Below, piece after piece: positions 14,381-21,549 of a stretch of DNA of 27,171 nt. The translations under genes were made by a program, and so were the position numbers. The notes beneath the pieces were generated by a model. The model did not search any database and was not told the origin of the DNA. It worked only from the letters and a program-made list of their open reading frames with translations. This DNA is from a virus, in the IMG/VR virus record IMGVR_UViG_3300042565_000868, positions 1 to 27,171 of that record, one strand, 5' to 3'. Numbering within the stretch: position 1 is the stretch's first letter; each line of letters opens with the position of its first letter.

Positions 14381-15559
14381 TTAATTCATGTAACTGCGAA
14401 GCAGGTCTCCGATTGACATTTTTTTCGCTTCTCCTTGTGGCGCATTTTGTCCAGATGGGGGAGGCGTTAATTGAGGAGGTGGCGAAGATAATTGCGCTGG
14501 TCGTGTGGATATTGTTGCGCCAGAACCTTTATCAAGCCCAGATTTGCCAAGCATAGCGTTAATATTTGCTTCAACATCCTTTTCTGTTTTTGCGTTGCTA
14601 GTAGCAGCATTTACAAGCATTCCAACGTATTGCTCAACAGGAATTCCAGCTTCGGCAGCTTCTTTTGTATAAACGCTCCTTACTCTAGGATCTAGCTTAT
14701 CCACAGCGTATTTGGCGAGCGGATTATCCCAGTCAACGTCCCATGTTCGACGAGTCGTTTTACCGTCAATGTTAGTCAACTTAGCTTTGCCATCTTTTCC
14801 AATGTCGTACTTATCGCCATTAGCTAAAGTGATTTTATAATCTTTGTCGGCAACGCCAGTTTCTTGCAGCTTGCCTCTGAAATCGTCGCGAAGTGACTGT
14901 GCTTCTGATTTGCCAGATGTCACCATTTTACCAATGGAAGGTTTCCCCATTAGTCGCAACGCCATATTAGGAAGACCACCTCCCAAAACATTTACGCCTT
15001 GGTTGATCCAATCTTCTCTAGTACCACGACCACGAAGAATGTCCTTCATGCCTGTTTCCCACATGTTATTTAATGCGAGACCTACTGCTGCAACTGGTAA
15101 AGCCACTGCTCCTATAGAGCCTAGCGTAGTTCCTCCAGCACCTGCACCAGCAGCACCTGCACCGGCAGTGCCAGCCGCGGCAGTGCCAGCGCCAGCGGCT
15201 CCAGCTCCTGCTCCTGCTGCGCCAGCACCGGCACCTGCTGCTCCTGCACCCGCAGCACCAGCGCCAGCGGCACCAGCACCGGCACCGGCAGCACCTGCTC
15301 CTGCCGCGCCAGCACCAAGCTGACCAGCAATGTAATTAGTTCCCACCGCACCCAATATGGTCCCGCCAGTTTGAGCTAAGGCAGCGTTTTGTTCCGCTGA
15401 TGCCATTTCTTCAGCTTGTTGCTGTGGAGACTTTGGAGGTCCAAATGCGGCTTGCACTTGCTGATACGCATCATAAGGACGCATGCCCTGGCTGATTAGT
15501 TGGTTATAATAATCCCTTGGTTGCATTCCTTTTGCGGGTGGAGCTATTTGTGGTGCCAT
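14381..15559 (-). CDS. virion-type protein with a long Gly-Ala repeat
   Basis: I start at ATG 15559 (MAPQIAPPAKGMQPRDYYNQ), one base after the adaptor stop, rather than at the longer in-frame start at 15625 lying within the adaptor gene. The 392-residue protein has an N-terminal helical part, a Gly-Ala run (residues about 82-143), a hydrophobic segment (SIGAVALPVAAVGLALNNMW, about 148-167) and a soluble C-terminal half. It ends in a Pro-rich linker and the helix KMSIGDLLRSYMN. A membrane-active or ejected virion protein would fit the repeat and the hydrophobic segment, but no family is recognised. It follows the adaptor and precedes the Gln-rich gene. Confidence 0.85.
   Translation of the reverse strand: MAPQIAPPAKGMQPRDYYNQLISQGMRPYDAYQQVQAAFGPPKSPQQQAEEMASAEQNAALAQTGGTILGAVGTNYIAGQLGAGAAGAGAAGAGAGAAGAGAAGAGAAGAGAGAAGAGAGAAGAGTAAAGTAGAGAAGAGAGGTTLGSIGAVALPVAAVGLALNNMWETGMKDILRGRGTREDWINQGVNVLGGGLPNMALRLMGKPSIGKMVTSGKSEAQSLRDDFRGKLQETGVADKDYKITLANGDKYDIGKDGKAKLTNIDGKTTRRTWDVDWDNPLAKYAVDKLDPRVRSVYTKEAAEAGIPVEQYVGMLVNAATSNAKTEKDVEANINAMLGKSGLDKGSGATISTRPAQLSSPPPQLTPPPSGQNAPQGEAKKMSIGDLLRSYMN
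15131..15316 (-). repeat. coding Gly-Ala tandem repeat
   Basis: About 62 codons consist almost only of Gly and Ala in units GAGAA and GAGAGAA, broken by a few Thr. The DNA uses mixed synonymous codons (GCA, GCT, GCC, GCG and GGT, GGA, GGC), so the units are similar but not identical. It is therefore an old or selected protein repeat, not a fresh slippage product. It lies between the N-terminal helical part and a hydrophobic segment of the host gene. Confidence 0.85.
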
Positions 15560-15560
15560 A

Positions 15561-16424
15561 TTATGTCCATGTTCCAAATACTGCGGTGCCAGCACGAGCA
15601 AACAGCTCTGCCCGTGTGTGACCACCAGCGTAAATTATTTTACTTACTTGTTGCCTTGAATAATCTTCATTCATCTGAGTTTGGAATCTTGGTTGAACCG
15701 TATCAAGTCCATGAATCTCAGCAAATCGCTCAAGCATACCCTGCTCAAGAGTCTTTTGATTGAAGACAGTCTCATCGCTATCAGCTAGAAAGTCGCTGTA
15801 TGCGCCATTGTAATACGTCCAAGTAACCCCACCATCAGAGACTGATCCGCTTGTATGAACTGGAGCATTGGCACCAGAAGTGCCTCCTGCTGTAGTTTGA
15901 TAGTAATTGCCATTATAAAACGTATATGCACCAGCAGCATAAACGGTATTAGTGACCCAAGTTGCAGGACGTACGCAACGATCCGCAATGTATTCAAAAA
16001 TGATTATATTTCCGTTCTGTGATGCGGTAGGAGTTGGCGAGATAAGCAACTCATTGTTGCTGAGTCCTCTAACCTGGAAACGCTGGTAAACGGTCGTGTT
16101 CAACCCATAGCCGCGGATCTCTGCATACTCCTGGGGTGACATAGGTCCCAAGATTCGCCAGCGTGTAGAGCTATTCCAGAAGGTTTCATAGTGATACCAC
16201 GAAAAAGCAGAGGGCAGCGGATAACTAGCCTGCCCTGCTACCAACGTGATTGAACCAGACGCATACAACTTAGGCCAGGGAAACGCATCAGCGATCTCCC
16301 TGTTAATACGTTGCGCCATAACGCGCAGTTGCTTTGTAGTTACCTCGGTTGAAGCTATAACGCCACTTTCGACGGTATAACCTGCCTCATTAGCTACATT
16401 TTGAACTGCGGTCAATAAGCTCAT
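15561..16424 (-). CDS. head-to-tail adaptor protein with inserted carbohydrate-binding-like module
   Basis: The 287-residue protein follows the podovirus adaptor pattern (gp4-like). It has an N-terminal helical part (LLTAVQNVANEAGY; MAQRINREIADAFPWPKL), a beta part with SYPLPSAFSWYHYETFWNSS, GPMSPQEYAEIRGYG, then RFQVRGLSNNELLISPTP and FEYIADRC. A C-terminal helical part begins DFLADSDETVFNQKTLEQG. It would join the portal ring to the tail. Residues about 154-207 (TWVTNTVYAAGAYTFYNGNY, GTSGANAPVHTSG, then DGGVTWTYY) form an inserted module like those often compared with CBM5/12 carbohydrate-binding domains in phage virions. Its ATG overlaps the upstream stop (ATGA). Confidence 0.9.
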   Translation of the reverse strand: MSLLTAVQNVANEAGYTVESGVIASTEVTTKQLRVMAQRINREIADAFPWPKLYASGSITLVAGQASYPLPSAFSWYHYETFWNSSTRWRILGPMSPQEYAEIRGYGLNTTVYQRFQVRGLSNNELLISPTPTASQNGNIIIFEYIADRCVRPATWVTNTVYAAGAYTFYNGNYYQTTAGGTSGANAPVHTSGSVSDGGVTWTYYNGAYSDFLADSDETVFNQKTLEQGMLERFAEIHGLDTVQPRFQTQMNEDYSRQQVSKIIYAGGHTRAELFARAGTAVFGTWT

Positions 16425-17119
16425 ACTTTCCTTGGTCTGCCTCTGCGTTTTGGTGCTTCCACTTCCTCAAGAACCTCATCCTGGCTACCCTCTTCAAGTA
16501 GCTCATCCTCAACCTCGATAGAACGGATCACCTCCTTTCGACGTGGACGAAGGTCAGTTCCCTCGTTACCTTCTACTCGTTGCAGTAACAACTCTACCTG
16601 TTCCTCTAGCTTAGCAGTCCTCTTCTGTTCGCGCTCAAGTTGCTGTTTAAGAGCAACTACGTTGAACTGAGAGGAGTTTGCAGCATCAAGCCAATCCTTA
16701 GCCATCTTAATGAAACGACCAGTTGGACCAAGTTTTCGCTTGAGTTCATCATGCGCATCAGCGAGCTGCTCAACCGTCCTAAATCCAAGGTGCTGCAACT
16801 CACGAAGGGTTGACCCGTTCATGAGTGGCCACTCAGCAAGAGGCGTCCCGCTAACTGATACTTCACTGCCAGCCTTAAAAGCTGCGTAAAGCTCTGGATA
16901 GTCAGCCACGTCCTGCGGCTCAATCTTGCGAACCGTCTCATCTCCGCCAGGATACTGAATAGAGATGGATGGGATTTCGTCAAAGATTGCTCTGCCAGCT
17001 TGAAAGCTCTTTTCTTTGTTTTCGTTGTAGGAATTGAAAAAGCGGACATTTGCGCCATGAAATCGCTTGCGCTGTTGCGCTTGTCCGTTCATCAAAGTGT
17101 TCCAGTCTATTTGTGCCAT
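16421..17119 (-). CDS. virion-operon protein with coiled coil and AT-hook-like tail
   Basis: The 232-residue protein has a beta-containing N-terminal domain (RFFNSYNENKEKSFQAGRAI, FDEIPSISIQYPGGDETV). A central part (GTPLAEWPLMNGSTLRELQH, LGFRTVEQLADAHDELKRKL) recurs in other phages at this position. A coiled coil follows (about 155-185), then an acidic region and a C-terminal KRRGRPRKV. The last is the AT-hook core (RGRP flanked by basic residues), which binds the minor groove of AT-rich DNA. It lies between the decoration-type genes and the adaptor. A role in head completion or DNA packaging is possible, but the family is of unknown function to me. AGGAG (17124-17128) next to a hairpin is its ribosome site. 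Confidence 0.85.
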   Translation of the reverse strand: MAQIDWNTLMNGQAQQRKRFHGANVRFFNSYNENKEKSFQAGRAIFDEIPSISIQYPGGDETVRKIEPQDVADYPELYAAFKAGSEVSVSGTPLAEWPLMNGSTLRELQHLGFRTVEQLADAHDELKRKLGPTGRFIKMAKDWLDAANSSQFNVVALKQQLEREQKRTAKLEEQVELLLQRVEGNEGTDLRPRRKEVIRSIEVEDELLEEGSQDEVLEEVEAPKRRGRPRKV

Positions 17120-17128
17120 AGTTCTCCT

Positions 17129-17155
17129 GTTAAATAGGCTTATTGCCTATTTAAC
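17129..17155 (-). promoter_or_regulatory. perfect 11-bp hairpin directly before a ribosome-binding site
   Basis: GTTAAATAGGC (17129-17139) and GCCTATTTAAC (17145-17155) pair without mismatch around a 5-base loop. On the transcript the hairpin ends directly at the AGGAG Shine-Dalgarno of the downstream gene and has no U-tract, so it is not a standard terminator. It could be an RNase III-type processing site, an mRNA 5'-end stabiliser or a palindromic protein-binding site. Confidence 0.6.
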
Positions 17156-17163
17156 TTATAGCA

Positions 17164-17481
17164 CTACCCTTCAATAACCGTAACAGTGTTAATCGGACTA
17201 CCACTTGTCTGATACGCTGTTATCGCTCCTGCAGGAATAAAACCATTATCAAACCTAACTACATTAGAGCCAGCGGTGCTTGGGAGCACATAGCAAAGGT
17301 TTGTAGATGTTGGGGTAATTCCGGTAAGAGTAGCTCCGTTAAAGCTAATAGCTACGTTTGCTGCTGAATTGTTTTGAATAAGCAGGAAGTTACGGAATGG
17401 CTTTGCAGTCGCAATAGTGACGCTGGTAGCCGTTGCCATGGTTGGGGTGGTGGTTGTTGTATTTCCAGCGAAGCTTGTCAT
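17164..17481 (-). CDS. small virion/decoration-type protein
   Basis: The 105-residue protein has a Thr-rich N terminus (GNTTTTTPTMATATSVTIAT), then a beta-sandwich-like pattern: FRNFLLIQNNSAANVAISFN, CYVLPSTAGSNVVRFD, GAITAYQTSGSPI. I have seen this RNxLxIQNxSxxxVxxxF layout in small phage structural proteins. AGGTGA lies just upstream of the ATG, right after an intrinsic terminator. Role in capsid decoration or head completion is inferred from size, Thr/Ser/Gly content and location between capsid and adaptor. Confidence 0.83.
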   Translation of the reverse strand: MTSFAGNTTTTTPTMATATSVTIATAKPFRNFLLIQNNSAANVAISFNGATLTGITPTSTNLCYVLPSTAGSNVVRFDNGFIPAGAITAYQTSGSPINTVTVIEG

Positions 17482-17490
17482 AAATCACCT

Positions 17491-17516
17491 AAAAAGTTGG
17501 GGGGATTGCTCCCCCC
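17491..17516 (-). terminator. intrinsic terminator between decoration-type genes
   Basis: On the minus strand six G and six C (complement of 17511-17516 and 17499-17504) form a perfect GC stem with a 6-base loop, followed after three bases by five T residues (complement of A17491-17495). The genes on both sides are read in the same direction, so this is an internal, probably leaky terminator. Confidence 0.82.
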
Positions 17517-17522
17517 GTTAGC

Positions 17523-17846
17523 TTACGAAGCCTTAGTGAACTTCAGATAAAAGTATGAAGTTCCGTTTGATACCACTACAAAGCAGTTAGTATCAGCATC
17601 AGCATCTTTCACAACACCAACAAATCCACTTCCTACAGAGGCAGGAGTTCCGAACGAAGTCGTAAGCTCTGCTGCTGTTGGGGTGGTGTCGCCAACGTTG
17701 TTGATTGCTTGCCTGGTGCGAATTCCAGCCGCTGTCGCTACTACCTGTCCGGCAGGAGTTACAGTGCCAGGAAATACGCCATCTGAACTTGCCGCAGCAA
17801 GCTCCGCCGGCATACCAAGTCCCATAAGAGTTTGTGCGCTTGCCAT
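17523..17846 (-). CDS. small virion/decoration or head-fibre-type protein
   Basis: AGGAGG (complement of 17851-17856) sets the start at ATG 17846 rather than the longer frame from 17888, giving 107 residues beginning MASAQTLMGLGMPAELAAAS. The N-terminal part, with GLGMPAELAAA and then a Gly/Thr-rich stretch GVFPGTVTPAG, resembles the capsid-anchoring or trimer-forming ends of phage head-fibre and decoration proteins. The C-terminal half alternates short strands (FVGVVKDADADTNCFVVVSN). Intrinsic terminators flank it on both sides, which suggests its dose is separately set. Function inferred from location and composition. Confidence 0.83.
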   Translation of the reverse strand: MASAQTLMGLGMPAELAAASSDGVFPGTVTPAGQVVATAAGIRTRQAINNVGDTTPTAAELTTSFGTPASVGSGFVGVVKDADADTNCFVVVSNGTSYFYLKFTKAS

Positions 17847-17856
17847 AAATCCTCCT

Positions 17857-17884
17857 AAAAAAAAGGGAGCTAAACAAGCCTCCC
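17857..17884 (-). terminator. intrinsic terminator downstream of the capsid/decoration genes
   Basis: On the minus strand GGGAG and CT (complement of 17877-17884, one bulged G) pair with AGCTCCC (complement of 17865-17871). Eight T residues (complement of A17857-17864) follow directly. The T run is itself followed at once by the AGGAGG of the next gene, so the terminator and the next ribosome site are fused end to end. Confidence 0.85.
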
Positions 17885-17892
17885 TCATTCGG

Positions 17893-18381
17893 TTAGTTCA
17901 CCTTGAGGTGCCCGACAGAGCCAAGCTCTACAGCGGCAGCTCCAGTGGTAGCCGCAAGTCCAACAACGTAAGAAATCTTAGTTGTCGAAGCATCGTCAGC
18001 TACACCAGCAGTTGCAGTTGTGAAAAGGTTGTTTTTAGCAACATAGCTTGCAGCTAGTTTGCCCTTAATTCCTTTTCCAACTCCACCGCCGTTAAGTCCA
18101 CCAACCCATACCCAGAGGTATTCGTTATCAGCAGCAGCTACCTGAGCAACACCAACAAGAAGTCCCTGAGAGCCAGCGTTTGTGGTCGTAAGCATGGCGG
18201 CTTGACCGTCTTGCTCAATCTTCACAAAGCCGTACTGGTCAATAGCACCATCAGCTTGAACAAAAACAAACTCACCTTCTGTCGAACTTCCAACGTCACG
18301 AAGCTTTGCTGGAAGAGAAAGGTTATTTGCAGTTGTAAAGGTTGTTTTGTAATTTACTCCAAATGATCCTGACTGTGACAT
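17893..18381 (-). CDS. decoration-type structural protein next to the capsid gene
   Basis: The 162-residue protein is Gly/Ala/Thr/Val-rich with repeated strand-like segments: EGEFVFVQADGAIDQYGFVK, GLLVGVAQVAAADNEYLWVW and SYVVGLAATTGAAAVELG. This resembles small beta-rich capsid decoration or stabilisation proteins encoded directly after the major capsid gene in many environmental podoviruses. AGGAG lies 9 bases before the ATG, within the 19-base gap after the capsid stop. A clear intrinsic terminator follows, so capsid and this gene form the high-expression unit. Decoration role inferred. Confidence 0.86.
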   Translation of the reverse strand: MSQSGSFGVNYKTTFTTANNLSLPAKLRDVGSSTEGEFVFVQADGAIDQYGFVKIEQDGQAAMLTTTNAGSQGLLVGVAQVAAADNEYLWVWVGGLNGGGVGKGIKGKLAASYVAKNNLFTTATAGVADDASTTKISYVVGLAATTGAAAVELGSVGHLKVN

Positions 18382-18400
18382 ATTCTGTTTCTCCTATTCT

Positions 18401-19357
18401 TTAAGCGTAAATAACAGCCTGAAGTGCAGGAGCAGAACAACAGAGATTTCCTTCCACAATGATCACAGTGAAGAAAGCATCCTGATCAACAGGACGATTC
18501 ATCTCTGGAGCGAGTGGCTTGAAGTCTGCGCCGCGAACCATGTCAAACGACCAATACTTAGTATTGAGAAGTCGTACAGAATTCGTCTCAAGCACTGAAG
18601 ATCCGTAACCACCGTCGAATACGAAGTCGCATCCATCGTAGCTCAATGCACGGAATCCAGCGGTAGCTTTCTTGGTAGGAAGCTGAATGCGCTGAATAGC
18701 TGTAAGAGAGCTGTGGAGGAACTTCCAAGCAGTACGGTCACAAAGTGCAAGGTCTGGTTGCTCATCGCCACGAACGATCTGGCTGATTGCATCCGAAACC
18801 TGCTCTTGTACGTTAGCAGCAGAAAGAGTCACGTTTACCGCAAGGTTACGTGCCCAAGTGTTGCTAGTACGGTCGATCTGGCCATACGTTCCCGAAGATG
18901 GTGAAGTCGAAACTGCCTTCTTAATACCGTCAAACTCAAGTCCACCGGAACCAGTTCCATCGCCGCGAAGCGAAGTTGATACGGTATTCTTGAGGCGGGA
19001 AATAGCAGCCTTCATCTTCATCTCAGCGAGATCAAGCAACATAGCTTGGTCACGGTTAGCACGACGATCACGCCCGCTGATTGCTACAGGCTCATAAACC
19101 TGCTTAATAGCGAATCGGAATGCGGTTGCATCATCGATTGCATCAAGGTTGAAAGATGAAAATCCAGAGTAGAAACCACCTACAGCAGCGTCATTATACA
19201 TGATCGGCTTACGGAGCTCATATCCACCGGAGAACTTACGGATAAGACCTTGATCGTCAAGAGACTTCAGAAGAGGATTATGATGCATAATCTCATCTGC
19301 GATCTGATCGCTTTGATCAAACAAGGTCGCTACAATTGCTTCCTCTAAATTTGGCAT
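18401..19357 (-). CDS. major capsid protein (HK97-fold type)
   Basis: The 318-residue protein begins MPNLEEAIVATLFDQSDQIA and follows the order expected of a phage coat. There is an N-terminal helix, a beta part (GLIRKFSGGYELRKPIMYND, GGFYSGFSSFNLDAIDDATA), a long spine-like helix (RDRRANRDQAMLLDLAEMK) and a Gly-rich loop (LRGDGTGSGG). A C-terminal part with FDFVFDGGYGSS-like sequence precedes NTKYWSFDMVRGADFKPL. It sits directly after the scaffold gene and before decoration-type genes, and is shorter than P22 coat (430). The start ATG at 19357 has AGGA eight bases upstream, held inside a hairpin. Assignment rests on pattern and strong context. Confidence 0.9.
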   Translation of the reverse strand: MPNLEEAIVATLFDQSDQIADEIMHHNPLLKSLDDQGLIRKFSGGYELRKPIMYNDAAVGGFYSGFSSFNLDAIDDATAFRFAIKQVYEPVAISGRDRRANRDQAMLLDLAEMKMKAAISRLKNTVSTSLRGDGTGSGGLEFDGIKKAVSTSPSSGTYGQIDRTSNTWARNLAVNVTLSAANVQEQVSDAISQIVRGDEQPDLALCDRTAWKFLHSSLTAIQRIQLPTKKATAGFRALSYDGCDFVFDGGYGSSVLETNSVRLLNTKYWSFDMVRGADFKPLAPEMNRPVDQDAFFTVIIVEGNLCCSAPALQAVIYA

Positions 19358-19361
19358 TTTA

Positions 19362-19392
19362 GTTGTCCTATAAAATTTACTTACAGGACAAC
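19362..19392 (-). promoter_or_regulatory. hairpin enclosing the capsid ribosome-binding site
   Basis: GTTGTCCT (19362-19369) and AGGACAAC (19385-19392) are perfect 8-bp inverted arms with a 15-base loop. On the transcript the 3' arm is AGGACAAC, whose AGGA is the only Shine-Dalgarno candidate for the capsid ATG (19357), 8 bases downstream. The folded form would hide it. There is no U-tract, so termination is unlikely. Confidence 0.6.
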
Positions 19393-19406
19393 CATTAAGC
19401 CTTTAG

Positions 19407-20471
19407 CTAATCGCCGCCAAAACGACGACGAAGGTTATCCCGTAAATCTTTTGATACTACTCTCGGAGCCCCACTACCTGCGGACCCAGAGATTGAGCGA
19501 GAAGCGGATTTAGCCTTTTGGACTACCGCCTGTTTTTGATCCATCACTACCTTTGCAGTCATTGCTGAATTGAGACTGGAAAAGGTCGGGTTACCAGCGA
19601 CTACATAGTTATAAGCAGTTTCCAGTATCTCCTCCGGAGAGCTGTATTTGCCTGTACCTGTAAGCGCACTCACTATTGGAGCCATCTCAGCCTCTAACTG
19701 CGAAGCTGTTTCAGGGTCTCTAAAGAGAGGCTTGGCTGACATGAACGATTCTACAACCCGCTCATTATAATAGGCAACGGCAGATTGTTGCTGCTGCTGT
19801 TGGTAGGATTGAAACTTTTCCTCTGCTATCCGTTCAGCCTCTTCACGTGTCAGATAGTTTTGCTGCTGCGGGGATTCATATCCTTGCTGGAATGCCTGTT
19901 GTTGGCTTGCCGAAAGGTCATCAAGGGTCAACCCATAAGAGTCCAGCCATTCTAACGCCGTTTGAACAGGGTTATTTTGCATGGCGCGGTCCCATGCAAC
20001 CGACCGCTTGGCTATATCGCCGAGGGAAATGCCCTGCTTAGCATAGTCGTTCTCGTACTCTTTGATTGTATCAACGATGCTGGAAGTCTGCTTTTTAAGC
20101 TGCTCAACCTCCACCATATGCCGCTGATGATCGCTTCTAAGCTCATAAGCTCTGCGATTCATATACTGCTGCAAGATATGGGAATTGGCTGGTGTAGGGT
20201 TTAAAAATGCTTCTTTTTCAGCCTTGTTCATATCGGCTGGAGGAACAACAGGTATTCTCTCTACCTGTGGGGCAACCTCAACGACCTCAGGCTCTTCTTC
20301 TGTCTCAGGGTTGTTATGCTCTGGAGCATCATTTACAACCGCATCATCTTCCTTTTTAAATTGCTTAGAAAGAGCTTGCCGAATGCTTACCTTTGCCTCT
20401 TCGCGCTCTGGAACAATCTCAGTATCCTGCGGCGTTAAGTCCTGCTCTACGTCTGTTTCTACACTATCCAT
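19407..20471 (-). CDS. putative scaffolding protein
   Basis: The 354-residue protein is highly charged and Gln/Glu-rich. It has an acidic N terminus, the NPTPANSHILQQYMNRRAYEL helix (about 91-111), a coiled coil (VEVEQLKKQTSSIVDTIKEY), a Gln-rich middle (YQQQQQQSAVAYYNERVVES) and a basic C terminus (KDLRDNLRRRFGGD). In P22 the basic C-terminal helix-turn-helix of the scaffold binds coat protein. Position directly upstream of the major capsid gene, length and composition all fit a scaffold that templates procapsid assembly and then leaves. Its ATG lies inside the end of the preceding gene (8-base overlap). Confidence 0.87.
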   Translation of the reverse strand: MDSVETDVEQDLTPQDTEIVPEREEAKVSIRQALSKQFKKEDDAVVNDAPEHNNPETEEEPEVVEVAPQVERIPVVPPADMNKAEKEAFLNPTPANSHILQQYMNRRAYELRSDHQRHMVEVEQLKKQTSSIVDTIKEYENDYAKQGISLGDIAKRSVAWDRAMQNNPVQTALEWLDSYGLTLDDLSASQQQAFQQGYESPQQQNYLTREEAERIAEEKFQSYQQQQQQSAVAYYNERVVESFMSAKPLFRDPETASQLEAEMAPIVSALTGTGKYSSPEEILETAYNYVVAGNPTFSSLNSAMTAKVVMDQKQAVVQKAKSASRSISGSAGSGAPRVVSKDLRDNLRRRFGGD

Positions 20472-20784
20472 TTAGTCTCTCCTTTACCTGTCTCATAAAA
20501 TTGGCCACAACCTGCTTTTCACGTGCTTCCGCATGGCGTTCAGGGTTGTAACCACGATCAAACTCTGTGCCGACTTCTTCAGCACCAGCAGCTTTATAAG
20601 CCGCCCTTAACTTGCTTTTGCTTGTATAAATCTCTCTGGGATTAAGAGGGTTTCTAGTTGGTGGCATCTCATCGTGGATAAAGTGATGCGCGGCATTGGC
20701 ATGAACTCGCACCATTACCTCTTCTACTGGTACAACTTTCTTTTGTATGTGGCACCACTGAAATAGTTTGTGTTTTTCTGTCAT
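20464..20784 (-). CDS. conserved-type small phage protein of the head operon
   Basis: The 106-residue protein contains FIHDEMPPTRNPLNPREIYT (about 35-54) followed by SKSKLRAAYKAAGAEEVG, a pattern I recognise from many phages between portal and scaffold genes. Its N terminus WCHIQKKVVPVEEV has a single Cys and no clear zinc site. Function is not established, though a virion-assembly or regulatory role is possible. The start shares TAATG with the upstream stop. It is basic and probably soluble. Confidence 0.85.
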   Translation of the reverse strand: MTEKHKLFQWCHIQKKVVPVEEVMVRVHANAAHHFIHDEMPPTRNPLNPREIYTSKSKLRAAYKAAGAEEVGTEFDRGYNPERHAEAREKQVVANFMRQVKERLNG

Positions 20785-21269
20785 TAGTCATCCATTGTGC
20801 TTAATAAGAACAATACTCTTATTTTCTTCGCTTTAATCTTTTGTTTGCGTTTTTGTTCAAGTTTGCGCTGATATTCCTGCTCAAGAACATCTTTTGCCTG
20901 TTGCAGTTTGTTGGCAAACTCTATGACTATTGCTTGAGTTTCTAGCTGAACCTGCCGCTGATATTCAGCCATAACACGAGCAACATCAGCTCGCATTTCT
21001 TCGGTAAATTCAAACTTTGGCTCTTCTGCTATTATTTGCGCAGAAAGCTCTGCTGCAATCTCTACAGTAGTTTTACCAGCCTCTAGCTGTTTCTTTATCT
21101 TCTTCTTAAAAGATAATTGCTTGCGCTTTTCTTGCTGCTTAGCTTGTCTTTCTTTAAGAATCTTTATTGCATAAGCTTCCTCTATTGCAGATGAACGCTT
21201 CTTAAATCCATCTGGATCAAGAAGCTGAACCTGCAAATAGCTTTGAGGCGGCTTAAAGATTAGAAACAT
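20784..21269 (-). CDS. Lys/Glu/Gln-rich coiled-coil protein
   Basis: The 161-residue product starts MFLIFKPPQSYLQVQLLDPD and then becomes almost wholly charged helix (about 28-155) with heptad-like spacing, including KILKERQAKQQEKRKQLSFK and LEQEYQRKLEQKRKQKIKAK. A weak non-helical break lies around GKTTVEIAAE. No enzymatic or membrane motif is seen. It lies one base after the preceding gene, in the head gene block. It may be an assembly or portal-associated protein, but function is unknown. Confidence 0.8.
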   Translation of the reverse strand: MFLIFKPPQSYLQVQLLDPDGFKKRSSAIEEAYAIKILKERQAKQQEKRKQLSFKKKIKKQLEAGKTTVEIAAELSAQIIAEEPKFEFTEEMRADVARVMAEYQRQVQLETQAIVIEFANKLQQAKDVLEQEYQRKLEQKRKQKIKAKKIRVLFLLSTMDD

Positions 21270-21270
21270 A

Positions 21271-21549
21271 TTACTCGGTTATTTCAGCCGTAACCGTATG
21301 CAGTTGGTTATAAGCTAGCAAAATATCCTTAACCTGCTCTGAGCCAGAGAGTCCAAGGTATCCGCTAATGGCGTTAGCAATTATGGCGCTAAACAGCGAC
21401 GATACTTGTGGCTTGCATACGTTTTCGCAAACGTACTTGTTTACTGTTAGCTCTGATCCTTCGCTCCAACCATGAGTTTTAGCGATGATTTGGAGATATG
21501 GCTCAAACCCTTCTGGCAACGGCAATTCAAACTGCACTGAGACTTTCAT
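21271..21549 (-). CDS. small hypothetical protein
   Basis: The 92-residue protein begins MKVSVQFELPLPEGFEPYLQ, a short strand followed by a helical stretch, and has two nearby Cys (VCENVCKPQ, about 40-48) that could form a disulfide or bind a ligand. A more hydrophobic helix (SSLFSAIIANAISGYLG) follows. The ATG overlaps the thioredoxin-fold gene's stop (ATGA), so it is co-translated with that gene. No family recognised. Confidence 0.8.
   Translation of the reverse strand: MKVSVQFELPLPEGFEPYLQIIAKTHGWSEGSELTVNKYVCENVCKPQVSSLFSAIIANAISGYLGLSGSEQVKDILLAYNQLHTVTAEITE

Noticed and set aside
14844-15323. Plus-strand 159-codon ORF rich in Ala and Pro
   Set aside because: It is the mirror of the Gly-Ala repeat on the minus strand; repeats of GGx/GCx codons read as Pro/Ala on the other strand. 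It has no ribosome site or context.
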